Numbered from the stretch's first letter, positions 21,933-31,474 are shown. The stretch: 64,000 nucleotides of DNA from Yersinia mollaretii ATCC 43969 (GCF_013282725.1 NZ_CP054043.1:1116001-1180000), one strand, 5' to 3'. The notes: generated by a model from the letters alone, not told the origin. Numbers and translations: made by a program.

Positions 21933-23651
21933 CTATTTACGACCGTTCGGTTGCAGCTTCTCACCCACATTGAGTAAGAACAGTTCATTATCGCGGGTTG
22001 AAATCCGCGCAGAACCATCGTCCATTCGGTAAGCTCCCTCGGTAAAACCAGCGCCATTCAGGAAGGGTGCAACGGCTTGTGGCTTATTGCGCAGTGAAGC
22101 TTCCAGCGCCAGTAATGCATAAGGTTCGATAGCATCAACATCGGCATATTGGCGATCCGGCGAGGCCATAAAGAAGCCGTCGATATAGCGAGTTTTGATG
22201 ATGTTATCGCCGATCTTCTCTGCTAATTGCCGATAATCAGCCACCTGACTAGCATTGTAGAGGTCCAGCAATGCAAACAGAGCATAGGGGTCACTGTTGG
22301 TGGTATCCAGTTTGACCTTCATCTCTTTACCCGGTGCGGTGCCGATATCACCCAGCCCCTGATCGTTTGCAATACCGCGAGCCACTTTCCACAGCAGCGG
22401 ATCGTTATCAATGGCATAAGCGCGGGCATAGGAGATCAGGAATTCGTTGCCCGCTTTATACGGTTTAAGCACCGTCCCTTTTTTGCCGTAATAACCATCA
22501 CGTGGCAGCGCGTAATTCGATAAGTCCTGCCCGTTGGCAATCATCGGGCGGAAAGTATTGTCCTGATCGTTATAAGCATATTTGGCGAACGCTTTCAGGC
22601 CATCCACAGTCCATTTCTGTAAATCCTGCCCTTGAGCCCCCAAATCCTTACCCAGTTGCAACTGCATCAGCGCATTTTCAGAGTAAAGCGTACTGGTGCG
22701 CCCTTTGAGCATCATATTGCCCTCCAGCGCGGCTGGGCCAAACTCTGGACCAAACTGGCGCTGTGCACGATCACCAAACTTGGAGTGCGTATCAGCATCA
22801 TCCGTTGGCTCTTCGCGTTTCAACGCTTGGGTAAACTGATAGACGCCAAGGCCGGTTTTAGCATCGCGCGGCAATACATATTGATCGGCCAAACGCTTAG
22901 CCCACACTAATGCCCCTTGATCCTGCTGGTGCTTGTAGAGCAGCGAAGCTGAATAGATCAGGTCATTACCCGCATTGAGGAAACTCAGCCCTTTGGTGGC
23001 AAAGAAAGGCGGTTGTTGCTCAAATTTGCTCTCCCACAATGCGCCCATCTGCTTGCCATATTCACCGTGGCGGCTGGTTTCGAGGATACGCCAGTCATAA
23101 ACATGGGCGTTCCAGAAGCCACGAATAAAGCGGGCAGTGGCATCGCTGTCGACACTGAACATCAGGTCATAGTAGGGATAGGCATTTTTCAGCTCATGCA
23201 CTTTCTCTTTTTCGCTCGGTCCTTCGGGTTGCAGTGTTTTCAGGTCAACAAAACGGTGACCGCCCCAGTAGAGCAAGCCGCTTGGGTCCTGATAATTCTG
23301 GAAGTGGTAGCGGACGATATCTTCAGCGCGTTTTTGATAGCGATTATCGCCACTCAACTGGCTCAGGCCACTCATGACACGCATCAGGTTTTGTTGTGCA
23401 GAGAAGTTTGATAACACGGCCCGACGGCCATCGGGGAATATCCATTCCAGTTGCTGCCCGGTACGGGGGTCAACACCATCTGCCAGCAGCGGACTGGGCT
23501 TATCACCGTGATAAGTGTCCGATGCTTTGCTCAACACATTATCGACATACTGCTTCACCACCGTCAGGCGGTCGGCATCCGCTGCTTGTCCAGCGGGTAT
23601 ATACAGCGTTGCCAGCGCAGCCATACTCAAAAATAATGCTCTTTTTTTCAT
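21933..23651 (-). CDS. pelY: Periplasmic family 2 pectate lyase
   Basis: A 572-residue protein with a signal peptide (about residues 1-23, ending PAGQA) and a single PL2 catalytic domain (WIFPDGRRAVLSNFSAQQNL, YWGGHRFVDLKTLQPEGPS, LNAGNDLIYSASLLYKHQ). PL2 lyases cleave polygalacturonate by beta-elimination. Yersinia species carry an exported and a cytosolic PL2 enzyme, and the signal peptide marks this as the periplasmic one. It lies 74 bp downstream of kdgM on the same strand, so the porin and the lyase probably form one pectin-use operon. The symbol is by similarity. Confidence 0.9.
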   Translation of the reverse strand: MKKRALFLSMAALATLYIPAGQAADADRLTVVKQYVDNVLSKASDTYHGDKPSPLLADGVDPRTGQQLEWIFPDGRRAVLSNFSAQQNLMRVMSGLSQLSGDNRYQKRAEDIVRYHFQNYQDPSGLLYWGGHRFVDLKTLQPEGPSEKEKVHELKNAYPYYDLMFSVDSDATARFIRGFWNAHVYDWRILETSRHGEYGKQMGALWESKFEQQPPFFATKGLSFLNAGNDLIYSASLLYKHQQDQGALVWAKRLADQYVLPRDAKTGLGVYQFTQALKREEPTDDADTHSKFGDRAQRQFGPEFGPAALEGNMMLKGRTSTLYSENALMQLQLGKDLGAQGQDLQKWTVDGLKAFAKYAYNDQDNTFRPMIANGQDLSNYALPRDGYYGKKGTVLKPYKAGNEFLISYARAYAIDNDPLLWKVARGIANDQGLGDIGTAPGKEMKVKLDTTNSDPYALFALLDLYNASQVADYRQLAEKIGDNIIKTRYIDGFFMASPDRQYADVDAIEPYALLALEASLRNKPQAVAPFLNGAGFTEGAYRMDDGSARISTRDNELFLLNVGEKLQPNGRK

Positions 23652-23725
23652 TACTTTTACCTGTCAAAAATCGTTATGGTGAGGTGTGACCCCAGAGGTC
23701 AGAATCTGATCATTTTAGTGATAAA

Positions 23726-24430
23726 TCAGAAGCTGTATTTGACCCCTACACGATAACGGGTTTGGCGTTCATCCGTGGTTTTACTGCCGGAGACATTACC
23801 GACGGCCATATATGGCGACCAGTTTTTATCCCACTTATACGTTAATTTAAAATCGTGGGTCCAATCGTAATTTTCGTTATCTGACAGCACAACGCCGGCC
23901 TTATTGGCTTGTTTGTAATCCAACTCATAGTCTAATTGGAAATCTTTGTTAATTTTGTAGCTCAGGACACTCGTCAGATTATAACCATTTTCAGACGTGT
24001 CTTTTTTCGTATTAATATTGGCGCTGGTGCGTTTGTAATAAGGACGATAACGTAATGAAATAGAGAGATCGTCAACGATATTTGCCTTACCACGCAGATA
24101 AGGGCGATAGCTGTTAGCCGTCGAACTGGAATCTAATGAGAAGCCGGGTTCGATAGAGAATGTTTTATCAATTTTATAGACATAACTGGCAACCACTTCG
24201 GTGCCATTACTGACTGTTTCGTTAAATGCTTTATCTTTATCTTGAGCACCTTTCCACTTGCCCTCCAGAGATAACCCGAAGCCATTAGCAAAGCGGTGAG
24301 ACATTAATAATCGGTCTTTATGAGTGTTGCCACTTTGGTCTTGCATTTCATGACGATAGTCAATAGTTACGGCCATTGCGCTGGTGCTGAGAAGTGATGC
24401 CACTGCCAGAGATAATAATTTAATATTCAT
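23726..24430 (-). CDS. kdgM: Oligogalacturonate-specific outer-membrane porin of the KdgM family
   Basis: A 234-residue protein with a signal peptide (about residues 1-20, STSAMA) and a small beta-barrel of alternating aromatic strands ending YRVGVKYSF, with the terminal Phe needed for barrel assembly. The start of the mature protein, VTIDYRHEMQDQSGNTHKDR, is typical of KdgM. KdgM lets anionic pectin oligomers into the periplasm, where PelY would shorten them further. Candidate KdgR and CRP sites lie upstream, matching the regulation known for Dickeya kdgM. Confidence 0.92.
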   Translation of the reverse strand: MNIKLLSLAVASLLSTSAMAVTIDYRHEMQDQSGNTHKDRLLMSHRFANGFGLSLEGKWKGAQDKDKAFNETVSNGTEVVASYVYKIDKTFSIEPGFSLDSSSTANSYRPYLRGKANIVDDLSISLRYRPYYKRTSANINTKKDTSENGYNLTSVLSYKINKDFQLDYELDYKQANKAGVVLSDNENYDWTHDFKLTYKWDKNWSPYMAVGNVSGSKTTDERQTRYRVGVKYSF

Positions 24431-24486
24431 TACAGTTACCTTATTTTAATAAAAACATACTTATCCCAAAAAATACAAAAAACAGT

Positions 24487-24505
24487 TATGGAACAGCATT
24501 CTATT
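24487..24505 (-). promoter_or_regulatory. Candidate KdgR operator upstream of kdgM
   Basis: On the minus strand, AATAGAATGCTGTTCCATA is an imperfect palindrome. It agrees with the KdgR-box pattern as I remember it at about 12 of 19 positions, and it sits about 57 bp before the kdgM start codon. The placement is reasonable but the match is modest. Confidence 0.35.
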
Positions 24506-24570
24506 TATTTTGATATAAAGTTCCGAGATCCATGGCTAATAGTTTGAAATTAATGACGCCAATGTCCATT

Positions 24571-24590
24571 TATGTGACAAAGTTCAAAGT
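24571..24590. promoter_or_regulatory. Candidate CRP site upstream of kdgM
   Basis: TGTGA at 24573-24577, six spacer bases, then TCAAA at 24584-24588: one half-site is perfect and the other has four of five bases. It lies about 145 bp upstream of kdgM. CRP activation of kdgM is established in Dickeya; here it is inferred. Confidence 0.4.
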
Positions 24591-24647
24591 AAATAGTTTT
24601 CACTAATGTCTAGCTACTGTCGTTTTTCTGTTATATCGCAGGTATGA

Positions 24648-24791
24648 CAAGGGATTGACACTATTTCTGGCGGGATTATTGGTAAGGTAAATAGCCTTGA
24701 CGTGACGGGTAATAATATTGTAGGTCCGCTCAAATTAGGACAAATAGATTCCAGTCCAATATTTTCTTATCGGTATTATTATCAGTTTTAA
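24648..24791 (+). pseudogene. Possible remnant of a surface or outer-membrane protein gene
   Basis: Read on the plus strand from the stop at 24645, a short open frame encodes protein-like sequence: SGGIIGKVNSLDVTGNN, then VGPLKLGQIDSSP, ending YRYYYQF and a stop. There is no start codon or ribosome binding site. The aromatic C-terminal end with a final Phe resembles the last strand of an outer-membrane barrel. I do not recognise the family. It may be the decayed 3' end of a lost gene, or chance. Confidence 0.25.
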
Positions 24792-25061
24792 GTACTTTTA
24801 TATAATGGCTATTATTTTCCTTATTTCGGAAGAAAATGGATGAGCTAATATATATCTCAACCCCCGCGCGAACAGCTATTTTCACTTAAATATAAATATT
24901 ATTTAATATAGGAAAGGATAATATTTTGATATAAATCCATTAGACGAAAACACTGATAATTTACTTTATTGCAGTGATTTACAAAAAGATAACTCACAAC
25001 AAGAAGAATTACCCCAAAGGCGCAGCAAGGGCGAAGGTTAAGTAGGATAGACGATACTCAT

Positions 25062-25222
25062 CAAAACAACGCTGTAACGTCAAGGATGAAGAGGATACTC
25101 AAAGGCATTGGCGTTACAGCTAGGCAGCAAACGAGCGCATCCCGATGAGCTGACTCAAGTCAGTGATTCGGGTAAGCGAGTGCAGCTAACAACGCTGTGG
25201 CGTCAAGGACGAAGAGTATACC
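25062..25222. repeat. Yersinia-type intergenic repeat running into the 3' end of hmsP
   Basis: A motif AACAACGCTGT(AA/GG)CGTCAAGGA(T/C)GAAGAG(G/T)ATAC occurs twice about 126 bp apart and flanks the block CATCCCGATGA...TCGGGTAAGCGAGTGCAGC. The block is shared with the repeat at 413-617. The right copy covers the stop codon and last codons of the hmsP-like gene on the other strand. Confidence 0.65.
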
Positions 25223-27257
25223 GAGACTCAAACACCTCGCGTGCTAACGGCTCCGAAAATAGGTAACCCTGCCCACACTGAATACCATGCTTCAGCAACC
25301 ATTGGCGCTGCTCATCGGTCTCGACCCCTTCGGCCATCACTCGCAGCTTCAGCACCTCGGAAATGGCACTCACAATACGCGCCATGGCATCATCTTCTGG
25401 CAAGTGCTTCACAAAGCTCTTATCCAGCTTAATCATGTTTATTGGCAGCCCTTTCAGGTGGTTGAGATAGTGTAGGCTTGAATATCCCATACCAAAATCA
25501 TCCAAAGCGATAGACAAACCCAGCCCTTGTAACTCGCGCAGTAAGGTCAGTGCTTCATCAAGATCCTGAATGCGGGCAGTCTCGGTAATCTCCAGCAACA
25601 GCTTGCGCGGGTCGATCTGATACTGATTAATGAGGCTTTGCAGATGTGGCAGAAATTGGTCACTTTGTACCTGCAAGCCGGAAATGTTAACCGCCAGTGA
25701 CAAGGTAATCCCTTGGGTCTTCCAGTCGGCCAGAATGCGGCACGACTCCTCCAGCACCCAGTTACCCAGCGGCATCATCATTCCTCCCTCTTCCGCTCCC
25801 GGAACAAACTCAGAAGGCGATCGATAGCTGCCGTCGGGTTGACGCCAACGTAATAGGGCTTCAGCACCAATCACCCGCTTTTCTTGCATGTTCCATTGTG
25901 GCTGCAAAAAGAGCGTAAAATCGCGGTTCTCAATCGCCTGTAAAATATCGTTTTCGTGTGTCAGCCGCTTTTGGGTTTTCTCAGTCAAGTGCGGTTCAAA
26001 CACGAAAATCTGGTTTCGCCCCTGATGATGGGCGGCCATCATTGCCGTGCTGGCATTTCGCATCAGGGATTCGGCGGTTTCACCTTGAGATTGGTAATCG
26101 GCAATCCCGATACTGGCACTGGGTCGCAGTTGGATATTGCCGAAAAGCAGTGGCTGGGTCATTTGCAGCATCATTTGCCGCGCCAGTTGCATGGCGGGGA
26201 AGGGGCGGCTGATGCCTCTGGCCAGTACCGCAAATTCGGTTTTACTCAGTTGCGCCAACAAGCTGTTTTCATCAATGCACTGCTCGAGGCGCTGCGCCAT
26301 CGTCAACAGCAGTTGACGGTGTTGTTCTTCGCTCATCACGCCAGAAACCTCTTGCAAGGTTTCGATGCCAATCACCAGCAGGTGAAATTTTTCATTCCGC
26401 ATCCCCCCGCTGATTTCCTGCTCAAGCAGATGCATAAACAGCGAGCGGTTAGGCAATTCTGTGACCGGGAAGCGAGTACTGATACGGCTCATGTCCGTGT
26501 AGGCTTCGGCCAATAGCTGTTGGTTACGATTATAATTGCGCACCAAAACCCCCAGCTCATCATCCTGATGGTGGGCGGGTAAGGTGAGTTGGTGATGCAG
26601 CACCCCCTGCTGACCAATGTTTTCCAGCTCTTTCGCCATCGCCCGTAGTGGGTGAATAATCAGCCGATTAATACACCAAGCGATTGAAACCGAAAGTACC
26701 AATGCAAGCAACAAATAGGTCGAGAGCATGGCTGATAGTGCGCTGAGAATAAATTGGTACATCCGATAGGAGTCTGCCCGCAACACTAAATGCGCCAGCG
26801 GTTGCGGATTGGCGGAGACTCGCTCCAGCGCATACAGCGGCAGGGTTATCTCGACAGGCAGGGAAAAAATGCGCTTGGCCCAGCGGGGCACAGGCCGCTC
26901 GGTAGGGAAGTTGGCGTGTAATACCTGAATTTGGTTCGGCAAAATCACTTCAGCGCGGCTGAGAATGCCAATCGGCAACAGATTATTGAGGATTTTTTTA
27001 GCTTGCGGGACATCAACACTTAATATGGCTTCGGACAAGGGTTGGCGAACGGAATAAGCGATACTCTCCAATTGCTTGGCGTAGTCATCCTTGCGCTGTT
27101 GCACAAAGTGGAATAACTGAAGGACGATAAAAATGCAGATGGTCACCAGTGCAACCACTGCGACTGCCGCCATTTGTTTAATCGTTAATGAACGCCTTAC
27201 CCGCAAACTCGCTCTCCGCCAATGCCGACTGAATAAAAAAAGTGGTTGCCACATCAT
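25203..27257 (-). CDS. hmsP: Membrane-bound cyclic-di-GMP phosphodiesterase of the HmsP/PdeK family
   Basis: A 684-residue protein with two membrane segments (about residues 30-52 and 168-196) around a periplasmic sensor loop, a HAMP-like linker, a GGDEF domain (about 260-420) and an EAL domain (about 440-680). The GGDEF signature is replaced by SKTEF (338-342), so the cyclase should be inactive. The EAL domain is intact: EALLRW at 466, AVNISGLQ, LEITETA, LDDFGMGYSS and AEGVET. In Yersinia, HmsP lowers c-di-GMP and opposes Hms biofilm. The first ATG lacks a clear ribosome binding site, so the start is uncertain. The last residues, YTLRP, are encoded by an intergenic repeat. Confidence 0.85.
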   Translation of the reverse strand: MMWQPLFLFSRHWRRASLRVRRSLTIKQMAAVAVVALVTICIFIVLQLFHFVQQRKDDYAKQLESIAYSVRQPLSEAILSVDVPQAKKILNNLLPIGILSRAEVILPNQIQVLHANFPTERPVPRWAKRIFSLPVEITLPLYALERVSANPQPLAHLVLRADSYRMYQFILSALSAMLSTYLLLALVLSVSIAWCINRLIIHPLRAMAKELENIGQQGVLHHQLTLPAHHQDDELGVLVRNYNRNQQLLAEAYTDMSRISTRFPVTELPNRSLFMHLLEQEISGGMRNEKFHLLVIGIETLQEVSGVMSEEQHRQLLLTMAQRLEQCIDENSLLAQLSKTEFAVLARGISRPFPAMQLARQMMLQMTQPLLFGNIQLRPSASIGIADYQSQGETAESLMRNASTAMMAAHHQGRNQIFVFEPHLTEKTQKRLTHENDILQAIENRDFTLFLQPQWNMQEKRVIGAEALLRWRQPDGSYRSPSEFVPGAEEGGMMMPLGNWVLEESCRILADWKTQGITLSLAVNISGLQVQSDQFLPHLQSLINQYQIDPRKLLLEITETARIQDLDEALTLLRELQGLGLSIALDDFGMGYSSLHYLNHLKGLPINMIKLDKSFVKHLPEDDAMARIVSAISEVLKLRVMAEGVETDEQRQWLLKHGIQCGQGYLFSEPLAREVFESRYTLRP

Positions 27258-27341
27258 GGGGCTACCCGTCGATTCTGTCTGAGTATACTCGATCGCTTTC
27301 AGATTTTATCTTGTGATACTAAACCGGAGGGGAAGAATACC

Positions 27342-27371
27342 GTGGGTTTCGGTGTTTTCCTATCAGGATAA
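27342..27371 (+). CDS. Candidate nine-codon ORF with Shine-Dalgarno, abutting a terminator
   Basis: GTG at 27342 opens the nine-residue frame MGFGVFLSG and is preceded by GGAGGGG at 27326-27332 with nine bases between. TAA at 27369 touches the base of a perfect terminator. An extended -10 (TGTGATACT) lies at 27312-27320. I do not recognise the peptide. It could be a leader peptide, a microprotein or simply part of a small RNA. Confidence 0.3.
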   Translation: MGFGVFLSG

Positions 27372-27412
27372 CAACGCCAGAGTGCTATTTCTCACTCTGG
27401 CGTTGTTTTTTC
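27370..27412 (+). terminator. Strong plus-strand terminator between hmsP and dppF
   Basis: AACAACGCCAGAGTG at 27370-27384 pairs perfectly with 27393-27407 (15 bp, eight-base loop) and is followed by a run of T. The U-tract is on the plus strand, yet both neighbouring genes are on the minus strand, so it must end a separate plus-strand transcript. Confidence 0.85.
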
Positions 27413-27464
27413 ATGTCAATCAATACCACGAATGATTTAAAGACCGCGTTAGGCATTCATTGAT

Positions 27465-27492
27465 AAAAAAACGCCGGATAACCAGCGTTTTT
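27465..27492 (-). terminator. Terminator of the dpp operon
   Basis: On the minus strand AACGCTGG pairs with CCGGCGTT (one U-G wobble) around TTAT and is followed by a run of seven T. It lies about 32 bp after the dppF stop codon. The wobble pairs only in the minus-strand RNA. Confidence 0.85.
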
Positions 27493-27523
27493 ATTATTAA
27501 TATCACCTTACGATATTGCAGGA

Positions 27524-28549
27524 TTAACTGGCTTTCTCCGCCTCATCCTGATCAACCGCAAAACAGGCCACCATTTGGTCACCATATTGCTTTAATTGCG
27601 GTTGCAACTGAGTGCAAGTGCCAAAAGCACGACGGCAGCGCGCATTGAATGCACAGCCCGGTGGTGGGTTCATTGGGCTAGGCAACTCACCCGTCAGCTT
27701 GATGCGCTCGCGGCGCATATCGGGATTCAGGCGCGGTGTCGCCGAAAGCAATGCCTGCGTATAGGGGTGGCGTGGATTGTTAAAAATGGCCTCTTTGCTA
27801 CCCTTCTCAACACACCGACCCAGATACATCACCATCACTTCATCGGCGATATGCTCAACCACAGACAGGTCATGGGAGATAAAGACATAGGACAGCCCCA
27901 GCTCCTGCTGTAAATCCATCATCAGGTTCAATACCTGCGCCCGCACGGAGACATCCAGCGCCGAAACAGGTTCATCAGCAATCACCACATCCGGATTCAG
28001 CATCAAGCCGCGCGCAATGGCGATACGCTGGCGCTGACCACCGGAGAACATGTGAGGGTAGCGGTCGTAGTGCTCGGTTTTCAGGCCGACCTTCGCCATC
28101 ATCGCCAAGGTTTTCTCGCGCCGCTCTTTGCTGTTGAGCTGGGTATTGATTTGCAGCGGCTCTTCCAGTATCTGCCCCACTTTCTTCCGTGGATTCAGGG
28201 AACCATAAGGGTTCTGGAACACTATCTGGATCTTCTGACGGCGCAGCTTTTCCGCACTCTCATCCGGCTTGAGTAAATCCTGCCCTTGGTAGTAAAGCTC
28301 CCCGCCAGTGGGGATCTCGATCATGGTTAGCAGACGGCCCAGTGTAGATTTCCCACAGCCAGACTCCCCTACCACCGCCAAGGTTTTGCCGCGCTCCAAG
28401 GTGAAGGAGACACCATCGAGTGCTTTAACCAAGCGCTCTGGAGCAAAGAACCCTTTTTTGACCGGATAGTATTTTTTCAGATCAATGGCCTGCAACAATG
28501 GCTTGTCGACTTGCGATTCTGGTTTCATGTCAGTGTTATTCTGGCTCAT
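27524..28549 (-). CDS. dppF: Dipeptide ABC transporter ATP-binding protein DppF
   Basis: A 341-residue ATPase with Walker A (GESGCGKST), the signature [14 protein letters not shown] and Walker B ([12 protein letters not shown]), plus the oligopeptide-transporter C-terminal extension with the cysteines [10 protein letters not shown]. With DppD it powers dipeptide import through the DppBC channel at the inner membrane. Its start overlaps dppD by four bases (ATGA). Confidence 0.96.
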   Translation of the reverse strand: MSQNNTDMKPESQVDKPLLQAIDLKKYYPVKKGFFAPERLVKALDGVSFTLERGKTLAVVGESGCGKSTLGRLLTMIEIPTGGELYYQGQDLLKPDESAEKLRRQKIQIVFQNPYGSLNPRKKVGQILEEPLQINTQLNSKERREKTLAMMAKVGLKTEHYDRYPHMFSGGQRQRIAIARGLMLNPDVVIADEPVSALDVSVRAQVLNLMMDLQQELGLSYVFISHDLSVVEHIADEVMVMYLGRCVEKGSKEAIFNNPRHPYTQALLSATPRLNPDMRRERIKLTGELPSPMNPPPGCAFNARCRRAFGTCTQLQPQLKQYGDQMVACFAVDQDEAEKAS

Positions 28550-29526
28550 AGGGTCGGCCTCCCCGCATCATCGAGCGGTGTATGGCATTTAACCTGACGC
28601 CCCGCTGGCCCCAGCAGTTCAGGCTCTTCACGGCGGCAACGATCATTGGCATACGGGCAGCGCGGGTTAAGTAGGCAGCCCTCTGGGCGGTCATACTTGC
28701 CCGGCACGACACCCGGTAGTGATGCCAACCGCGCTTTATCCTGCGCAAACTCAGGTAAGGCTCGCAGCAGTGCCTGTGTGTAGGGATGGCGCGGTGCGCG
28801 GAAAATTTCCGACGATTTACCGGTTTCCACCACCTGACCGGCATACATCACAATAATATGATGGGCGGCCTCGGCCACCAGTGCCAAGTCATGGGTAATC
28901 AGCAACAGCGCCATATTTTCCCGCTGCTGTAACTCCAGCAGCAGCTCAATAATTTGCGCCTGAATAGTGACGTCCAGTGCGGTGGTCGGCTCATCAGCAA
29001 TCAGCAGTTTGGGCCGACAGGCAATCGCCATGGCAATCATCACCCGCTGGCTCATGCCACCAGAGAGCTGGTGCGGGTAAACATCCAACCGCGAAGCGGG
29101 ATCAGGAATCCCCACCAGTGTCAGCAGATCCACCGCCCGCTGATGGCGGGTTTTGCGGTTGCCGCCCTGATGCACCTTCAGCGCTTCCATAATCTGGAAA
29201 CCGACGGTGTAGCAGGGGTTGAGGCTGGTCATTGGGTCTTGGAAGATCATCGCGACTTCCGAGCCCACCAACTGACGCCGCTCTTTTTCCGAAATCTTGG
29301 TCAGGTCGCGGCCATTAAATTCCAGCTTATCGGCCATCACTTTGCCGGGGTAATCAATCAGCCCCATGATAGCCAGCGAGCTGACTGATTTGCCGGAGCC
29401 GGACTCGCCGACAATCCCGACCACCTGCCCTTGCTCAATGCTGTAACTGATACGGTCTACGGCCTTGAACGGCGCGCCTTCGTCTCCGAAGTGCACCGAC
29501 AATTTATCTACATTTAAAAGTGCCAT
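28546..29526 (-). CDS. dppD: Dipeptide ABC transporter ATP-binding protein DppD
   Basis: A 326-residue ATPase with Walker A (GESGSGKSV), the signature [15 protein letters not shown], Walker B ([12 protein letters not shown]) and the C-terminal extension [18 protein letters not shown], whose cysteines can bind an iron-sulfur cluster in DppD homologues. It pairs with DppF to drive the transporter. It follows dppC by 15 bp. Confidence 0.96.
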   Translation of the reverse strand: MALLNVDKLSVHFGDEGAPFKAVDRISYSIEQGQVVGIVGESGSGKSVSSLAIMGLIDYPGKVMADKLEFNGRDLTKISEKERRQLVGSEVAMIFQDPMTSLNPCYTVGFQIMEALKVHQGGNRKTRHQRAVDLLTLVGIPDPASRLDVYPHQLSGGMSQRVMIAMAIACRPKLLIADEPTTALDVTIQAQIIELLLELQQRENMALLLITHDLALVAEAAHHIIVMYAGQVVETGKSSEIFRAPRHPYTQALLRALPEFAQDKARLASLPGVVPGKYDRPEGCLLNPRCPYANDRCRREEPELLGPAGRQVKCHTPLDDAGRPTL

Positions 29527-29541
29527 CTCTCTCTACCTCTG

Positions 29542-30444
29542 TTACTGCTTGAGTTTGGGGTCGAGAGCATCACGCAGGCCGTCCCCCATCAGGTTAAACG
29601 CCAGAACCGTTAGCAGGATCGCCACACCGGGGAAGGTCACGACCCACCACGCGCTTTGGGCGAACTGCAACACGTCAGAGAGCATGGTGCCCCATTCCGG
29701 TGTTGGCGGTTGCGCACCCATGCCGAGGAAGCCGAGAGCCGCCATGTCCAGAATGGCGTTAGAGAAGCCGAGAGAGGCCTGCACGATTAAGGGCGCGAGG
29801 CAGTTTGGCAAGATATTGATAAACATTTGGCGTATCGGACCCGCCCCCGCCACTCTTGAAGCCGTGACGTAGTCGCGGTTGACCTCAACCAGCACTGCGG
29901 CGCGCGTTAAGCGCACATAGTGTGGCAAGGCCACAAAGGTGAGTGCCAACGAGGCATTGACAATGGATGGCCCGAAGACCGCCACCAACACCAGCGCCAG
30001 TAACAAGCTCGGCAGGGCCAGCATGATATCGACAATGCGCATGATGATGGCATCAACAATACCGCCAAAGTAACCGGCCAGTAAGCCGAAAACAACGCCC
30101 ATCACCAGTGACAACACCACCACCAGACAGCCGACTAACAACGAGAGTCGTGCACCATACATCAGGCGGGATAAGACATCGCGGCCCACATCATCAGTAC
30201 CCAGCAGGAATTTCCAGCTGCCGCCCTCTTCCCAGACCGGAGGTTTCAATAGTGCGTCGCGAAATTGCTCTGCTGGCCCGTGCGGGGCCAGCCAAGTGGC
30301 TCCGGCGGCAATCACCAACATGATAATGATGTAAAACAGGCCAATCACGGCCCCTTTGTTGCGCTTGAAATAGTGCCAAAACTCCTGCAAGGGAGTCATC
30401 GGCTTCGGCGCACTTTTTACTGTTGACTCAGTAAGTTGAGACAT
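29542..30444 (-). CDS. dppC: Dipeptide ABC transporter permease DppC
   Basis: A 300-residue inner-membrane permease. It has an N-terminal OppC-type cytoplasmic segment (FWHYFKRNKGAVIGLFYII), five further hydrophobic segments and the EAA-loop region around RVAGAGPIRQMFINILPN that contacts the ATPases. It follows dppB by 10 bp in the usual dppABCDF order. Confidence 0.96.
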   Translation of the reverse strand: MSQLTESTVKSAPKPMTPLQEFWHYFKRNKGAVIGLFYIIIMLVIAAGATWLAPHGPAEQFRDALLKPPVWEEGGSWKFLLGTDDVGRDVLSRLMYGARLSLLVGCLVVVLSLVMGVVFGLLAGYFGGIVDAIIMRIVDIMLALPSLLLALVLVAVFGPSIVNASLALTFVALPHYVRLTRAAVLVEVNRDYVTASRVAGAGPIRQMFINILPNCLAPLIVQASLGFSNAILDMAALGFLGMGAQPPTPEWGTMLSDVLQFAQSAWWVVTFPGVAILLTVLAFNLMGDGLRDALDPKLKQ

Positions 30445-30454
30445 TCTGCGCCCC

Positions 30455-31474
30455 TTATTTCTTGTGACGAATACGCGGGTTAACTACGCCATAGAGCACA
30501 TCTACCAGCAAGTTAACTAAAATAATCATGATCGCGACCAGCAACACGCCACCCTGTACCACCGGGTAGTCACGCCGTTGCAGTGCATCCATCAACCAGC
30601 GGCCTAACCCCGGCCAGGAGAAGATGGTTTCCGTCAAGATCGCCCCCGCCAGCATAGTGCCGACCTGCAAGCCGATCACCGTCACCACGGGCAGCAAGGC
30701 ATTGCGCAAGGCATGAACCACAATCACGCGCATCCGGCTCAGACCCTTGGCCCGCGCAGTGCGGATATAATCCTCGCCCAACACTTCTAGCATGGAGGAG
30801 CGGGTCATGCGCACGATGACCGCCAGCGGGATGGTGCCCAAGACGATGGCCGGTAGAATCATATGCATCACGGCATCTTTAAAATCACCCGGTTCGCCCC
30901 AGATAAAGGTGTCAATCAGCATAAAACCGGTGAGCGGCAGGCTGTCATCTAAGAACACCGTATCACTGACCCGCCCGGAGACCGGGGTGAGGTTCCATTG
31001 CACCGAAACCAGCATGATCAGCATGATGCCCCACCAGAAGATAGGCATCGAGTAGCCGGTGAGGGAGATCCCCACGGCGGTATGATCGAATATTGAACCG
31101 CGTTTGACTGCCGCCAGCACCCCGACCGGTATCCCTACGGCGATAGCAAACAGCATCGCGCAGATCCCCAGTTCCAGCGTAGCTTTAAAGCGTGGGACAA
31201 ACTCTTCCCAGACGGCAATACGGCTTTTCAGCGAGATGCCGAGGTCGCCATGTAATACGCCATTCACATAATGGAAGTATTGTTGATAGAGAGGCTTGTC
31301 CAGCCCCATTTCTGCCATGATTTGAGCATGACGCTCGGCGGAGATACCGCGTTCCCCGGCCATGATGGTCACCGGGTCGCCCGGGATCATATGTACAAAA
31401 GCGAAGGTCAGCAAAGTAATGCCGATAAACGTTGGGATAACTAACCCCAAACGTCGGAGTATGAACTGCAACAT
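30455..31474 (-). CDS. dppB: Dipeptide ABC transporter permease DppB
   Basis: A 339-residue inner-membrane permease with the N-terminal segment LGLVIPTFIGITLLTFAFVHMIPGDP, six membrane spans, and the ATPase-contact loop near RTARAKGLSRMRVIVVHALRN. It is separated from dppA by 141 bp holding a hairpin, while dppB-C-D-F are tightly packed. This suggests a lower level of the membrane parts than of the binding protein. Confidence 0.96.
   Translation of the reverse strand: MLQFILRRLGLVIPTFIGITLLTFAFVHMIPGDPVTIMAGERGISAERHAQIMAEMGLDKPLYQQYFHYVNGVLHGDLGISLKSRIAVWEEFVPRFKATLELGICAMLFAIAVGIPVGVLAAVKRGSIFDHTAVGISLTGYSMPIFWWGIMLIMLVSVQWNLTPVSGRVSDTVFLDDSLPLTGFMLIDTFIWGEPGDFKDAVMHMILPAIVLGTIPLAVIVRMTRSSMLEVLGEDYIRTARAKGLSRMRVIVVHALRNALLPVVTVIGLQVGTMLAGAILTETIFSWPGLGRWLMDALQRRDYPVVQGGVLLVAIMIILVNLLVDVLYGVVNPRIRHKK

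Noticed and set aside
25956..26516. 186-codon frame antisense to hmsP
   Set aside because: Shadow; the minus-strand protein has complete HmsP-type domain structure.
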